From an uncultured Lysobacter sp. (GTDB lineage Bacteria > Pseudomonadota > Gammaproteobacteria > Xanthomonadales > Xanthomonadaceae), in assembly GCA_946479915.1 (NCBI GenBank), contig CAMLHR010000067.1, positions 1-6,892 of the forward strand: a DNA stretch of 6,892 nt. Direction: 5' to 3'. Shown in pieces: positions 1 to 5,562 of the stretch. The notes under the pieces are model-generated. The model was given only the letters and a program-made list of their open reading frames with translations, was not told where the DNA came from and made no database searches. Made by a program: the position numbers and the translations under genes. The stretch's first letter is position 1, and each line of letters begins with the position of its first letter.

Positions 1-40
1 CCGGGCCGCCACCTTTCTTCCAGGGGACGCAGGCACTGGC
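1..40 (+). other. Leader upstream of ihfB
   Basis: This short stretch precedes ihfB and shows no recognisable coding end; the 3' end of rpsA (ribosomal protein S1), the usual upstream neighbour of ihfB in gammaproteobacteria, is not visible. It has a pyrimidine-rich run (ACCTTTCTTCC, 11-21) and then a purine-rich AGGGGA. I cannot identify a promoter; only 40 bases are visible, so an upstream promoter or cotranscription with rpsA cannot be judged. Confidence 0.5.
22..27 (+). promoter_or_regulatory. Probable ribosome binding site of ihfB
   Basis: AGGGGA is the only good Shine-Dalgarno-like run ahead of the ihfB ATG. It sits 13 bases upstream of the start, longer than the usual 5-9, so initiation may be suboptimal or may use the weaker AGGC at 31-34. 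There is no other in-frame start between it and position 41, so the start itself is not in doubt. Confidence 0.4.
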
Positions 41-343
41 ATGACCAAGTCCGAACTGATCGAGACGCTGACCCAGCGCCAGCAGCACCTCAAGTCCGAC
101 GACGTCGACCTGTCGGTCAAGGCGTTGCTCGAGATGATGGGCGGGGCGCTCGCGAACGGGGAGCGGATCGAGATCCGCGGGTTCGGCAGCTTCTCCCTGC
201 ATTACCGGCCGCCGCGGACCGGCCGCAATCCGAAGACCGGCGACGCCGTCGCGCTGCCTGGCAAGCACGTCCCGCATTTCAAGCCCGGCAAGGAGCTGCG
301 CGAACGCGTGGCCGACGCAGTGCCGGTGGACGCGGCCTCCTGA
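41..343 (+). CDS. ihfB: Integration host factor subunit beta
   Basis: This 100-residue protein is the beta subunit of IHF, the nucleoid-associated heterodimer that bends DNA sharply at specific sites and acts in replication, recombination and transcription; its partner IhfA is not in this window. It opens MTKSELIE, as E. coli IhfB does, and keeps the DNABII signature: IEIRGFGSF (residues 43-51) and the beta-arm [10 protein letters not shown] (58-67), with Pro64 at the arm tip, the residue that intercalates between base pairs in IHF. Glu44 and Arg46, positions that contact the sequence-specific part of the site in E. coli IHF beta, are present. The C-terminus has [12 protein letters not shown] (79-90) and then a tail slightly longer than that of the about 94-residue E. 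coli protein. lapA starts 13 bp downstream, so ihfB probably heads or sits inside the same transcript. Confidence 0.97.
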   Translation: MTKSELIETLTQRQQHLKSDDVDLSVKALLEMMGGALANGERIEIRGFGSFSLHYRPPRTGRNPKTGDAVALPGKHVPHFKPGKELRERVADAVPVDAAS

Positions 344-356
344 GCCGCGCACGCGC

Positions 357-578
357 ATGCGCCTGATCCGCCTGCTCGTCGCCCTGGCCTGCCTCGCCGC
401 GGGCCTGGCCCTCGGCGCGCTGAACACCCAGCCCGTGCGGCTGGACCTCGGCTTCGTGCAATGGCCCACCACGCTCGGCGTGGTGGTCATCGTGGCGCTG
501 ATCGTCGGCGCCATCGTCGGCGGACTGGCGCTGGCGGCCAGCGTGCTGTGGCCCTCCCGCCGTCGCGTGGCGCGGTGA
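357..578 (+). CDS. lapA: LapA family small inner-membrane protein (DUF1049)
   Basis: This 73-residue protein has two predicted transmembrane helices (about residues 4-21 and 40-64). They flank a short loop containing NTQPVRLDLGF (23-33), which matches the LapA/DUF1049 pattern of a conserved Asn and Val between two membrane segments. In E. coli LapA is made with LapB, and together they take part in LPS assembly control. Identification rests on the two-helix pattern and on its position between ihfB and lapB. The protein is shorter than E. coli LapA (about 102 residues): after helix 2 only a basic stub (PSRRRVAR) remains and the cytoplasmic tail is missing. The ATG lies 13 bp after the ihfB stop with no good Shine-Dalgarno sequence; its stop overlaps the lapB GTG start. 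Confidence 0.88.
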   Translation: MRLIRLLVALACLAAGLALGALNTQPVRLDLGFVQWPTTLGVVVIVALIVGAIVGGLALAASVLWPSRRRVAR

Positions 579-1753
579 CGGCGTTCGTCAGCGAGTGGTT
601 CTGGTTCTTCCTGCTGCTGCCCATCGCGGCGGTGAGCGGCTGGGTGATCGGGCGCCGCGGCGGCGAGCGCCACAGCGACAATCAGGTCAGCCGGCTGTCC
701 ACGACCTACTTCCGCGGCCTGAACTACCTGCTGAACGAACAGCCCGACAAGGCGATCGAGGTGTTCCTGCGGATCGCCGAGCTGGACAAGGACACCTTCG
801 AGACGCAGGTCGCGCTGGGCCACCTGTTCCGGCGCCGCGGCGAGGTGGACCGAGCGATCCGGCTGCACCAGGCACTGGTCCAGCGCCCCGGGCTGAGCGA
901 CCAGCAGAAGGTGCAGGCGATGCTCGCGCTGGGCGAGGACTACATGCGTTCGGGATTGCTCGACCGGGCCGAGACGGTGTTCAGCGACCTGGTGCGGCTG
1001 GAGCTCACGCCGCACGCGCTGCGCCACCTGATCGGCATCTACCAGGCCGAGCGCGACTGGCCGAAGGCCATCGAGAACGCAACCCGCTACGAGGCGGCCA
1101 CGGGCGAGCCGATGGGGAAGCTGGTCGCGCAGTTCGAATGCGAACTGGCCGACCGGCATCGCGCGAACGGCGACGTCGCCGCGGCGCGCGAAGCGGTGCG
1201 GCGCGCCTACGAGGCCGACGCGAACTCAGTGCGTGCCGGGTTGCTGGAAGGCCGGATCGAGGTGGACGCGGGCAACGACGTCGCCGCCATCCGCGCGTTC
1301 GAGCGCGTGGCGCGGCACGATCCGGATTACCTGCCGGAACTGCTGCCGTCGCTGCTGGCCTGCTATTCGCGCACGGGCGACGCCTCCGGGGCGCGCAAGT
1401 TCCTGGCGGAGATGACCGAGCACTACCGCGGCATCGCGCCCGTGCTGGCGCTGGCACGGATGATCGAGGCGGCGGAAGGCGTCGCCGAGGCGCGTGCCTG
1501 GCTCGCGCAGCAACTGAAGGATCGCCCGTCGGTCCGCGGCGAGGCGGCGCTCATCGACCTGAGCCTGGCCGAGGGCGCCGATCCGGTGGCGACCCTGCAG
1601 GACCTCGGGCACATCACCGACCAGCTGCTCGTGCGCAACCCGAGCTACCGCTGCACGCGCTGCGGGTTCGGCGCGCGCGCGCACCACTGGCAATGCCCGA
1701 GCTGCAAGGAATGGGGCTCGGTGAAGCCGCTGCTCAACTACGCCGTGGTCTGA
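575..1753 (+). CDS. lapB: LPS assembly protein LapB (YciM), TPR protein with rubredoxin-like metal site
   Basis: LapB is an inner-membrane-anchored TPR protein which in E. coli acts with FtsH (and LapC/YejM) to control LpxC turnover, setting LPS synthesis. The 392-residue product, close to the 389 of E. coli, has one N-terminal membrane helix (about residues 8-25) and then helical TPR-type repeats across about 40-345; an early segment (44-65) reads YFRGLNYLLNEQPDKAIEVF in TPR style. It ends in a rubredoxin-like knuckle with Cys360, Cys363, Cys374 and Cys377 (CTRC...CPSC), the same spacing as in E. coli. I chose the GTG at 575, overlapping the lapA stop (GTGA), because it places the membrane anchor at the N-terminus. 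The reading frame is open further upstream to 461, but that extension is an Arg-rich out-of-frame reading of lapA. No clear ribosome binding site is seen, so translation is probably coupled to lapA. Confidence 0.95.
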   Translation: MTAFVSEWFWFFLLLPIAAVSGWVIGRRGGERHSDNQVSRLSTTYFRGLNYLLNEQPDKAIEVFLRIAELDKDTFETQVALGHLFRRRGEVDRAIRLHQALVQRPGLSDQQKVQAMLALGEDYMRSGLLDRAETVFSDLVRLELTPHALRHLIGIYQAERDWPKAIENATRYEAATGEPMGKLVAQFECELADRHRANGDVAAAREAVRRAYEADANSVRAGLLEGRIEVDAGNDVAAIRAFERVARHDPDYLPELLPSLLACYSRTGDASGARKFLAEMTEHYRGIAPVLALARMIEAAEGVAEARAWLAQQLKDRPSVRGEAALIDLSLAEGADPVATLQDLGHITDQLLVRNPSYRCTRCGFGARAHHWQCPSCKEWGSVKPLLNYAVV

Positions 1754-1754
1754 C

Positions 1755-2753
1755 GTGCTGGTCGCCTGCTGGGCGGTTTTCCACTGGCTGCTCGGCTTCC
1801 TCGGCGCCGGCGTGGCGCGGCGCTACGCCCTCCGGCGCGCGTTGCTCGACCAGCCCGGCGTGCGTCGCAGCCACGTCGTCCCGACGCCGCGCGGCGGCGG
1901 TGCCGCGATCGCGGTGTCGCTGCTGGTCGCGGCCGCGGTGCTCGCCTGGCGGCTGCCGGGGCAGGCGCCGCTGTTCGGCGGCTTCGGTTGCGGTCTCGCG
2001 CTCGTCGCGCTCGTCGGCTGGGCGGACGACCATCGTCCGCTCGCGGCAGCGCTCCGGCTGGTCGTGCACGCCGTCGCGGCGGCCGTGTTCGCGCTCGCTG
2101 CATGGTGGCAGGCGGGGGATCCGCTCGTGGCCGCCGTGGCGTTCGTCGCGCCGTTGGTGCTCGTCAACGCCTGGAACTTCATGGATGGCATCGACGGCCT
2201 CGCCGCGACCCAGGCGATCCTCGTGGCGATGGTCCCGGCCGCGCTCGCCGGCTTCCCGGGCTGGGCGCTCGGCACCGCGCTCGCCGCGTCCGCGCTGGGT
2301 TTCCTGCCCTGGAACTTCCCGCACGCGCGGCTGTTCCTGGGCGACGTCGGCAGCGGGGCGATCGGCTTCGCCATCGGTGCGCTCGTGGCCATGGCCACTG
2401 CGGCCGGCGGCGGCCATGCACTGCTGCTGGTCCTGCTGCCCTTGTCCGCCTTCCTGCTGGACACGGGGCTGACGCTGCTGCGACGCCTGCTGTCCCGCGA
2501 GCGCTGGTGGGAACCGCACGTGACGCACGCGTTCCAGGTCGCGGCTCGACGTCACGGACACGTGAAGGTCACGCTCGCATTCACGACCTGGGCCGTCGCG
2601 ACCGTCGCGCTGGCGTGGGTGTTTCGTGACGCGGCCTTCACTTCCCTTATCATTCTGTTAGGACTGGTGTACGTGGTCGGTGCGGCAGGTTGGGGGCTGT
2701 CGCGGCGCCAGCGCATCCGTGCTGCGGAATCGGCAATGGAGAGCAGGGAATGA
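1755..2753 (+). CDS. Polyprenyl-phosphate sugar-1-phosphate transferase, WecA/WbpL-type (MraY superfamily)
   Basis: This 332-residue, very hydrophobic membrane protein should transfer a HexNAc-1-phosphate from a UDP-sugar to undecaprenyl phosphate at the cytoplasmic face, the first step of an O-antigen or exopolysaccharide repeat unit. Family landmarks appear in order: RRSHVVPTPRGGG (37-49), the Mg-binding Asp pair D91-D92, NAWNFMDGIDGLA (138-150) with D144 and D147, FLGDVGSG (194-201), and a final His-containing loop HVTHAFQ (255-261) followed by RRHGH. About ten membrane segments fill the rest. Length and motifs resemble P. aeruginosa WbpL (about 339 residues) more than MraY. The donor sugar (GlcNAc, FucNAc or QuiNAc) cannot be read from sequence; the dehydratase next door hints at a 6-deoxy-HexNAc. 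The GTG start is 1 bp after the lapB stop, with no clear ribosome binding site. Codons 295-303 form an odd AT-rich patch. Confidence 0.88.
   Translation: MLVACWAVFHWLLGFLGAGVARRYALRRALLDQPGVRRSHVVPTPRGGGAAIAVSLLVAAAVLAWRLPGQAPLFGGFGCGLALVALVGWADDHRPLAAALRLVVHAVAAAVFALAAWWQAGDPLVAAVAFVAPLVLVNAWNFMDGIDGLAATQAILVAMVPAALAGFPGWALGTALAASALGFLPWNFPHARLFLGDVGSGAIGFAIGALVAMATAAGGGHALLLVLLPLSAFLLDTGLTLLRRLLSRERWWEPHVTHAFQVAARRHGHVKVTLAFTTWAVATVALAWVFRDAAFTSLIILLGLVYVVGAAGWGLSRRQRIRAAESAMESRE
2626..2653 (+). promoter_or_regulatory. Possible internal sigma-70-like promoter ahead of the dehydratase gene
   Basis: TATCAT at 2648-2653 matches 5 of 6 bases of the -10 consensus TATAAT. GTGACG at 2626-2631 matches 4 of 6 of TTGACA, with a 16 bp spacer. 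The site lies inside the 3' end of the transferase gene, in the most AT-rich stretch I could find in the window, about 97 bases ahead of the dehydratase ATG. A start near 2660 would give a leader of about 90 bases. It is a by-eye match only; it could equally be chance within a hydrophobic-helix coding stretch. Confidence 0.22.
2738..2749 (+). promoter_or_regulatory. Ribosome binding site that decides the dehydratase start
   Basis: GGAGA (2738-2742), 7 bases ahead of ATG 2750, is the best Shine-Dalgarno sequence in the window. A second AGGGA (2745-2749) abuts the start and is too close to act. It supports the ATG at 2750 over an in-frame TTG at 2690, which would add 20 residues lacking family similarity and overlap the upstream gene by 64 bp. 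The purine run forces the last transferase codons (ATG GAG AGC AGG GAA), including AGG for Arg in a gene that otherwise prefers CGN. Confidence 0.6.
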
Positions 2754-4657
2754 GTGCCTGGCGCGATCGTTGGACGAGCGGGATGCCGCGCTGGGCGGTG
2801 GTGACCCACGATCTCGGCATGGTGTGGCTGTGCTGGCAGGGGCTGCACCAGTTCCGGCACGCGATGACGAGCCACCCGCCGGAACTTCCGCTGTGGACGT
2901 TCGAGACCATGATCGTCCTGCTCGCGCAGGGCGTCGTGTTCTGGCAGGCCGGCCTGTACCGGGGCCTGTGGCGCTTCGCGAGCGTCCCGGACCTCTGGAA
3001 CATCGCGAAGGCCTGCGCGATCGGCTGGGTCGCGATCGTCCTCGGGCTGTTCCTGTCGAATGCGCTGCGGCCCGACATGCGGGTCGTGCTGATGCTCTAT
3101 CCGTTCGTGCTGGTGGGGCTGCTCGGCACGCCGCGCCTGCTGTACCGCGCGTGGAAGGACGCGCAACGCAAGTTCGACGTCGGCACCGCCGTGCGCGTGC
3201 TGATCGTCGGCGCGGGGCAGGCAGGCGAGGCGCTGGTGCGCGACATGCGCCGCGTGGGCGCGTACCACCCGGTCGGCGTCCTCGACGACGCCATGCGGCT
3301 GCGCGGCACGAAGGTGCAGGGCATTCCCGTCCTGGGCAAGGTCGCGGACGTCGCCGACATCGCGCGGGAGACGGCGGCCCGCCTGCTGGTCATCGCGATG
3401 CCGTCCGCGGACGCCACCGAACTGCAGCGGGTCGTGGAGGCCTGCGAACGCAGCGGCGTCCCGTTCCGGATGGTGCCCCGCCTGCGCGACGTCCTCGAGG
3501 GGCGCTCGCTCCCCGGCGAGCTGAAGAAGGTCGCCATCGAGGACCTCCTCGGGCGCAAGCCCGTGCTCCCGGACTGGAAGGCGATCCGCGAATGGCTGGG
3601 CGGACGGTCCGTGCTCGTCACCGGCGCGGGCGGCTCGATCGGCGCGGAACTGTGCCGGCAGTGCGCCCGGCATGGTGCCCGACGCATCGCGTTGCTCGAA
3701 GTGGACGAGCTGTCCCTGACCACCGCCACCGCCGAACTGCGGCGCGACTTCCCGGACATCGAATACGTCACGATCCTCGGCGACTGCGGCGATCCCGCGG
3801 TGATCGCGCACGCACTGCGGACGGCCGTCCCCGAGGCCGTCTTCCATGCCGCTGCGTACAAGCAGGTGCCCTTGCTGGAATCGCAGCTGCGCGAGGCGGT
3901 CCGCAACAACGTGCTCGCCACGGAGACGGTGGCGCGCGCCTGCCGCGAGGCGTCCGTCGGCACCTTCGTCCTGATCTCGACCGACAAGGCGGTCGACCCG
4001 GTCAATGTGCTGGGTGCGACGAAGCGGCTCGCGGAGATGGTGTGCCAGTCGCTCGCCGACCGCCGCTCGACCCGCTTCGTGACGGTGCGGTTCGGCAACG
4101 TCCTGGATTCCGCGGGCAGCGTCGTGCCGCTGTTCCGGGAACAGATCCGCGCCGGCGGGCCCGTGACGGTCACGGACCCCGAGGTCACGCGCTACTTCAT
4201 GACCATCCACGAGGCCTGCCAGCTGATCCTCCAGGCGTCGGCCATCGGGTCGCACGAGGCGATCTACACGCTCGACATGGGCGAGCCCGTGCCGATCCGC
4301 CTGCTGGCCGAGCAGATGATCCGGCTGGTCGGCAAGCAGCCGGGGCGCGACATCGCGATCACCTACACCGGGCTGCGCGCGGGCGAGAAGCTGCACGAGA
4401 CGCTGTTCCACGCCGAGGAGTCGTACCGCCCGACCGCGCATCCGCAGATCCTGCAGGCCGATCCGCGCCTGGTGTCGCCCGAGTCGATCGCGAGCGCCAT
4501 GGCGGACCTGCGCGCGGCCAGCGTGCGGTACGACGCCGAGGCGCTGGCCAGCCTGCTGCGCCAGGCGGTCCCGGAGTTCGCACCCATGTCCGCGGGCGAC
4601 GAGGACGGCGGGGCCACCGTCGTCGCGTTCCCGTCGCGGCGCACACGGAAGTCCTGA
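2750..4657 (+). CDS. Membrane-bound UDP-GlcNAc 4,6-dehydratase-like protein, WbpM/PglF/CapD family
   Basis: This 635-residue protein is close in length to P. aeruginosa WbpM (about 665). Family members convert UDP-GlcNAc to a UDP-4-keto-6-deoxy-HexNAc, precursor of QuiNAc, FucNAc or bacillosamine-type sugars. The N-terminus has four predicted membrane helices (about 12-32, 50-70, 86-106, 111-131) with the family motif GLYRGLWRFAS (68-78). A first Rossmann-like domain follows with VGAGQAGE (153-160), then the catalytic extended-SDR domain with TGAGGSIG (291-298), HAAAYKQVPL (366-375), STDKAVDP (410-417) and RFGNVLDSAGSVVP (447-460), and GLRAGEKLHE (541-550) near the end. Thr411, Asp412, Lys413 and Lys425 are present. 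The position that is Met in WbpM/PglF, and Tyr in ordinary SDRs, is Leu421 here. The ATG overlaps the transferase stop (ATGA), and galU begins on its own stop codon. Exact product and stereochemistry cannot be told from sequence. Confidence 0.9.
   Translation: MSAWRDRWTSGMPRWAVVTHDLGMVWLCWQGLHQFRHAMTSHPPELPLWTFETMIVLLAQGVVFWQAGLYRGLWRFASVPDLWNIAKACAIGWVAIVLGLFLSNALRPDMRVVLMLYPFVLVGLLGTPRLLYRAWKDAQRKFDVGTAVRVLIVGAGQAGEALVRDMRRVGAYHPVGVLDDAMRLRGTKVQGIPVLGKVADVADIARETAARLLVIAMPSADATELQRVVEACERSGVPFRMVPRLRDVLEGRSLPGELKKVAIEDLLGRKPVLPDWKAIREWLGGRSVLVTGAGGSIGAELCRQCARHGARRIALLEVDELSLTTATAELRRDFPDIEYVTILGDCGDPAVIAHALRTAVPEAVFHAAAYKQVPLLESQLREAVRNNVLATETVARACREASVGTFVLISTDKAVDPVNVLGATKRLAEMVCQSLADRRSTRFVTVRFGNVLDSAGSVVPLFREQIRAGGPVTVTDPEVTRYFMTIHEACQLILQASAIGSHEAIYTLDMGEPVPIRLLAEQMIRLVGKQPGRDIAITYTGLRAGEKLHETLFHAEESYRPTAHPQILQADPRLVSPESIASAMADLRAASVRYDAEALASLLRQAVPEFAPMSAGDEDGGATVVAFPSRRTRKS
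4647..4651 (+). promoter_or_regulatory. Ribosome binding site of galU
   Basis: GGAAG lies 5 bases before the ATG at 4657 and inside the last codons of the dehydratase gene. It supports this start even though the reading frame is open far upstream with no stop back to 2680; that upstream reading is a different frame of the dehydratase gene. Confidence 0.5.
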
Positions 4658-5562
4658 TGGCACATCCCCGGATCCGCAAGGCGGTCTTCCCGGTCGCGGG
4701 ACTCGGGACCCGCTTCCTCCCCGCCACCAAGACCGTCCCGAAGGAAATGCTGCCGGTGATCGACCGGCCCCTCATCCAGTACGCCGTCGACGAGGCCATC
4801 GAGGCAGGTTGCGACACGCTGGTGTTCGTCACCAACCGCTACAAGCACGCGGTCGCCGACTACTTCGACAAGGCCTACGAGCTGGAACAGAAGCTCGAGC
4901 GGGCCGGCAAGCAGGAGCAGCTGGCGCTCGTCCGCAACGTGCTCCCGGAAGGCGTGCGCGCGGTGTTCGTGACCCAGGCCGAGGCGCTCGGGCTCGGCCA
5001 TGCGGTGCTCTGCGCCAAGCCGGTCGTCGGCGACGAGCCGTTCGCGGTGATCCTGCCGGACGACCTGATCTGGAACCGGCAGGGCGCCGGCGCGCTGCGG
5101 CAGATGGCGGATGCCGCCGCGGCGTCCGGGTCCAGCGTGATCGCGGTGCAGGACGTGCCGCGCGAGCAGACCGGCAGCTACGGCATCGTCGCCACCGACG
5201 CGTTCGACGGGCGCGCCGGTCGCATCACCTCGATGGTCGAGAAGCCCAGGCCGGCGGAGGCGCCGAGCACGCTCGCGGTCGTGGGCCGCTACGTGCTCAG
5301 CCCCCGCATCTTCGCGCTGCTGGAATCGACGACGCCCGGCGCGGGCGGTGAGATCCAGCTCACCGACGCGATCGCCCGCCTGCTCGCCGAAGAACCGGTC
5401 GATGCATTCCGCTTCCAGGGCACCCGCTTCGACTGCGGCACGCACATCGGCCTGGTCGAGGCCACGATCCGCCACGCGCTGGACCACGAGACGCTCAGCG
5501 ACGCCGCGCGCGACGTGATGGAGCGGGCGCTGCTGGAGCTCGGGGTCACGACCCTGGCGTGA
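4657..5562 (+). CDS. galU: UTP-glucose-1-phosphate uridylyltransferase
   Basis: GalU makes UDP-glucose from UTP and glucose-1-phosphate in the cytoplasm, feeding LPS core, exopolysaccharide and, via UDP-glucose dehydrogenase, UDP-glucuronate. The 301-residue length is normal for the family. The nucleotide-binding signature starts at residue 13 (VAGLGTRFLPATK, 13-25) and runs into TVPKEMLPVIDRP (26-38), including Lys25 and Lys29. Further landmarks are QAEALGLGHAV (107-117), LPDD (133-136; an acidic pair of the metal/substrate site), SYGIV (174-178), MVEKP (193-197) with a conserved Lys196, GGEIQLTDAI (230-239) and FDCGTHIG (258-265). The ATG shares its A with the dehydratase stop (TGATG), so the two are probably coupled. 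In related bacteria a UDP-glucose dehydrogenase gene often follows (from memory); here an oxidoreductase does instead. Confidence 0.96.
   Translation: MAHPRIRKAVFPVAGLGTRFLPATKTVPKEMLPVIDRPLIQYAVDEAIEAGCDTLVFVTNRYKHAVADYFDKAYELEQKLERAGKQEQLALVRNVLPEGVRAVFVTQAEALGLGHAVLCAKPVVGDEPFAVILPDDLIWNRQGAGALRQMADAAAASGSSVIAVQDVPREQTGSYGIVATDAFDGRAGRITSMVEKPRPAEAPSTLAVVGRYVLSPRIFALLESTTPGAGGEIQLTDAIARLLAEEPVDAFRFQGTRFDCGTHIGLVEATIRHALDHETLSDAARDVMERALLELGVTTLA

Noticed and set aside
461..574. A 38-residue N-terminal extension of LapB from an upstream ATG
   Set aside because: The extension is an Arg/His-rich out-of-frame reading of lapA and would bury the membrane anchor. The GTG at 575 gives the family's normal length and N-terminus.
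1911..1940. GC-rich self-complementary runs (for example GCGGCCGCGG) as possible hairpins or repeats
   Set aside because: Such runs are common in coding DNA of this composition. There is no following T-run, no repeated copy and no position between genes.
595..2472. A 625-codon plus-strand open frame across lapB and the transferase in another frame
   Set aside because: It crosses two real genes with strong family motifs and has an Arg/Ala/Gly-rich composition; it is a shadow of both.
2680..4656. An apparent 659-residue N-terminal extension of GalU
   Set aside because: The frame is open by chance through the dehydratase gene. GalU homology starts at MAHPRIRKAVFPV, where an ATG with a well-placed GGAAG is found, and the extension is low-complexity Arg/Gly/Ala.
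2552..4663. A 703-codon open frame on the minus strand opposite the dehydratase
   Set aside because: It is rich in Arg, His, Gly, Ala and Asp with no recognisable domain, and it lies opposite a gene with clear catalytic motifs. Long antisense open frames are expected in GC-rich coding DNA, where stop codons are rare.
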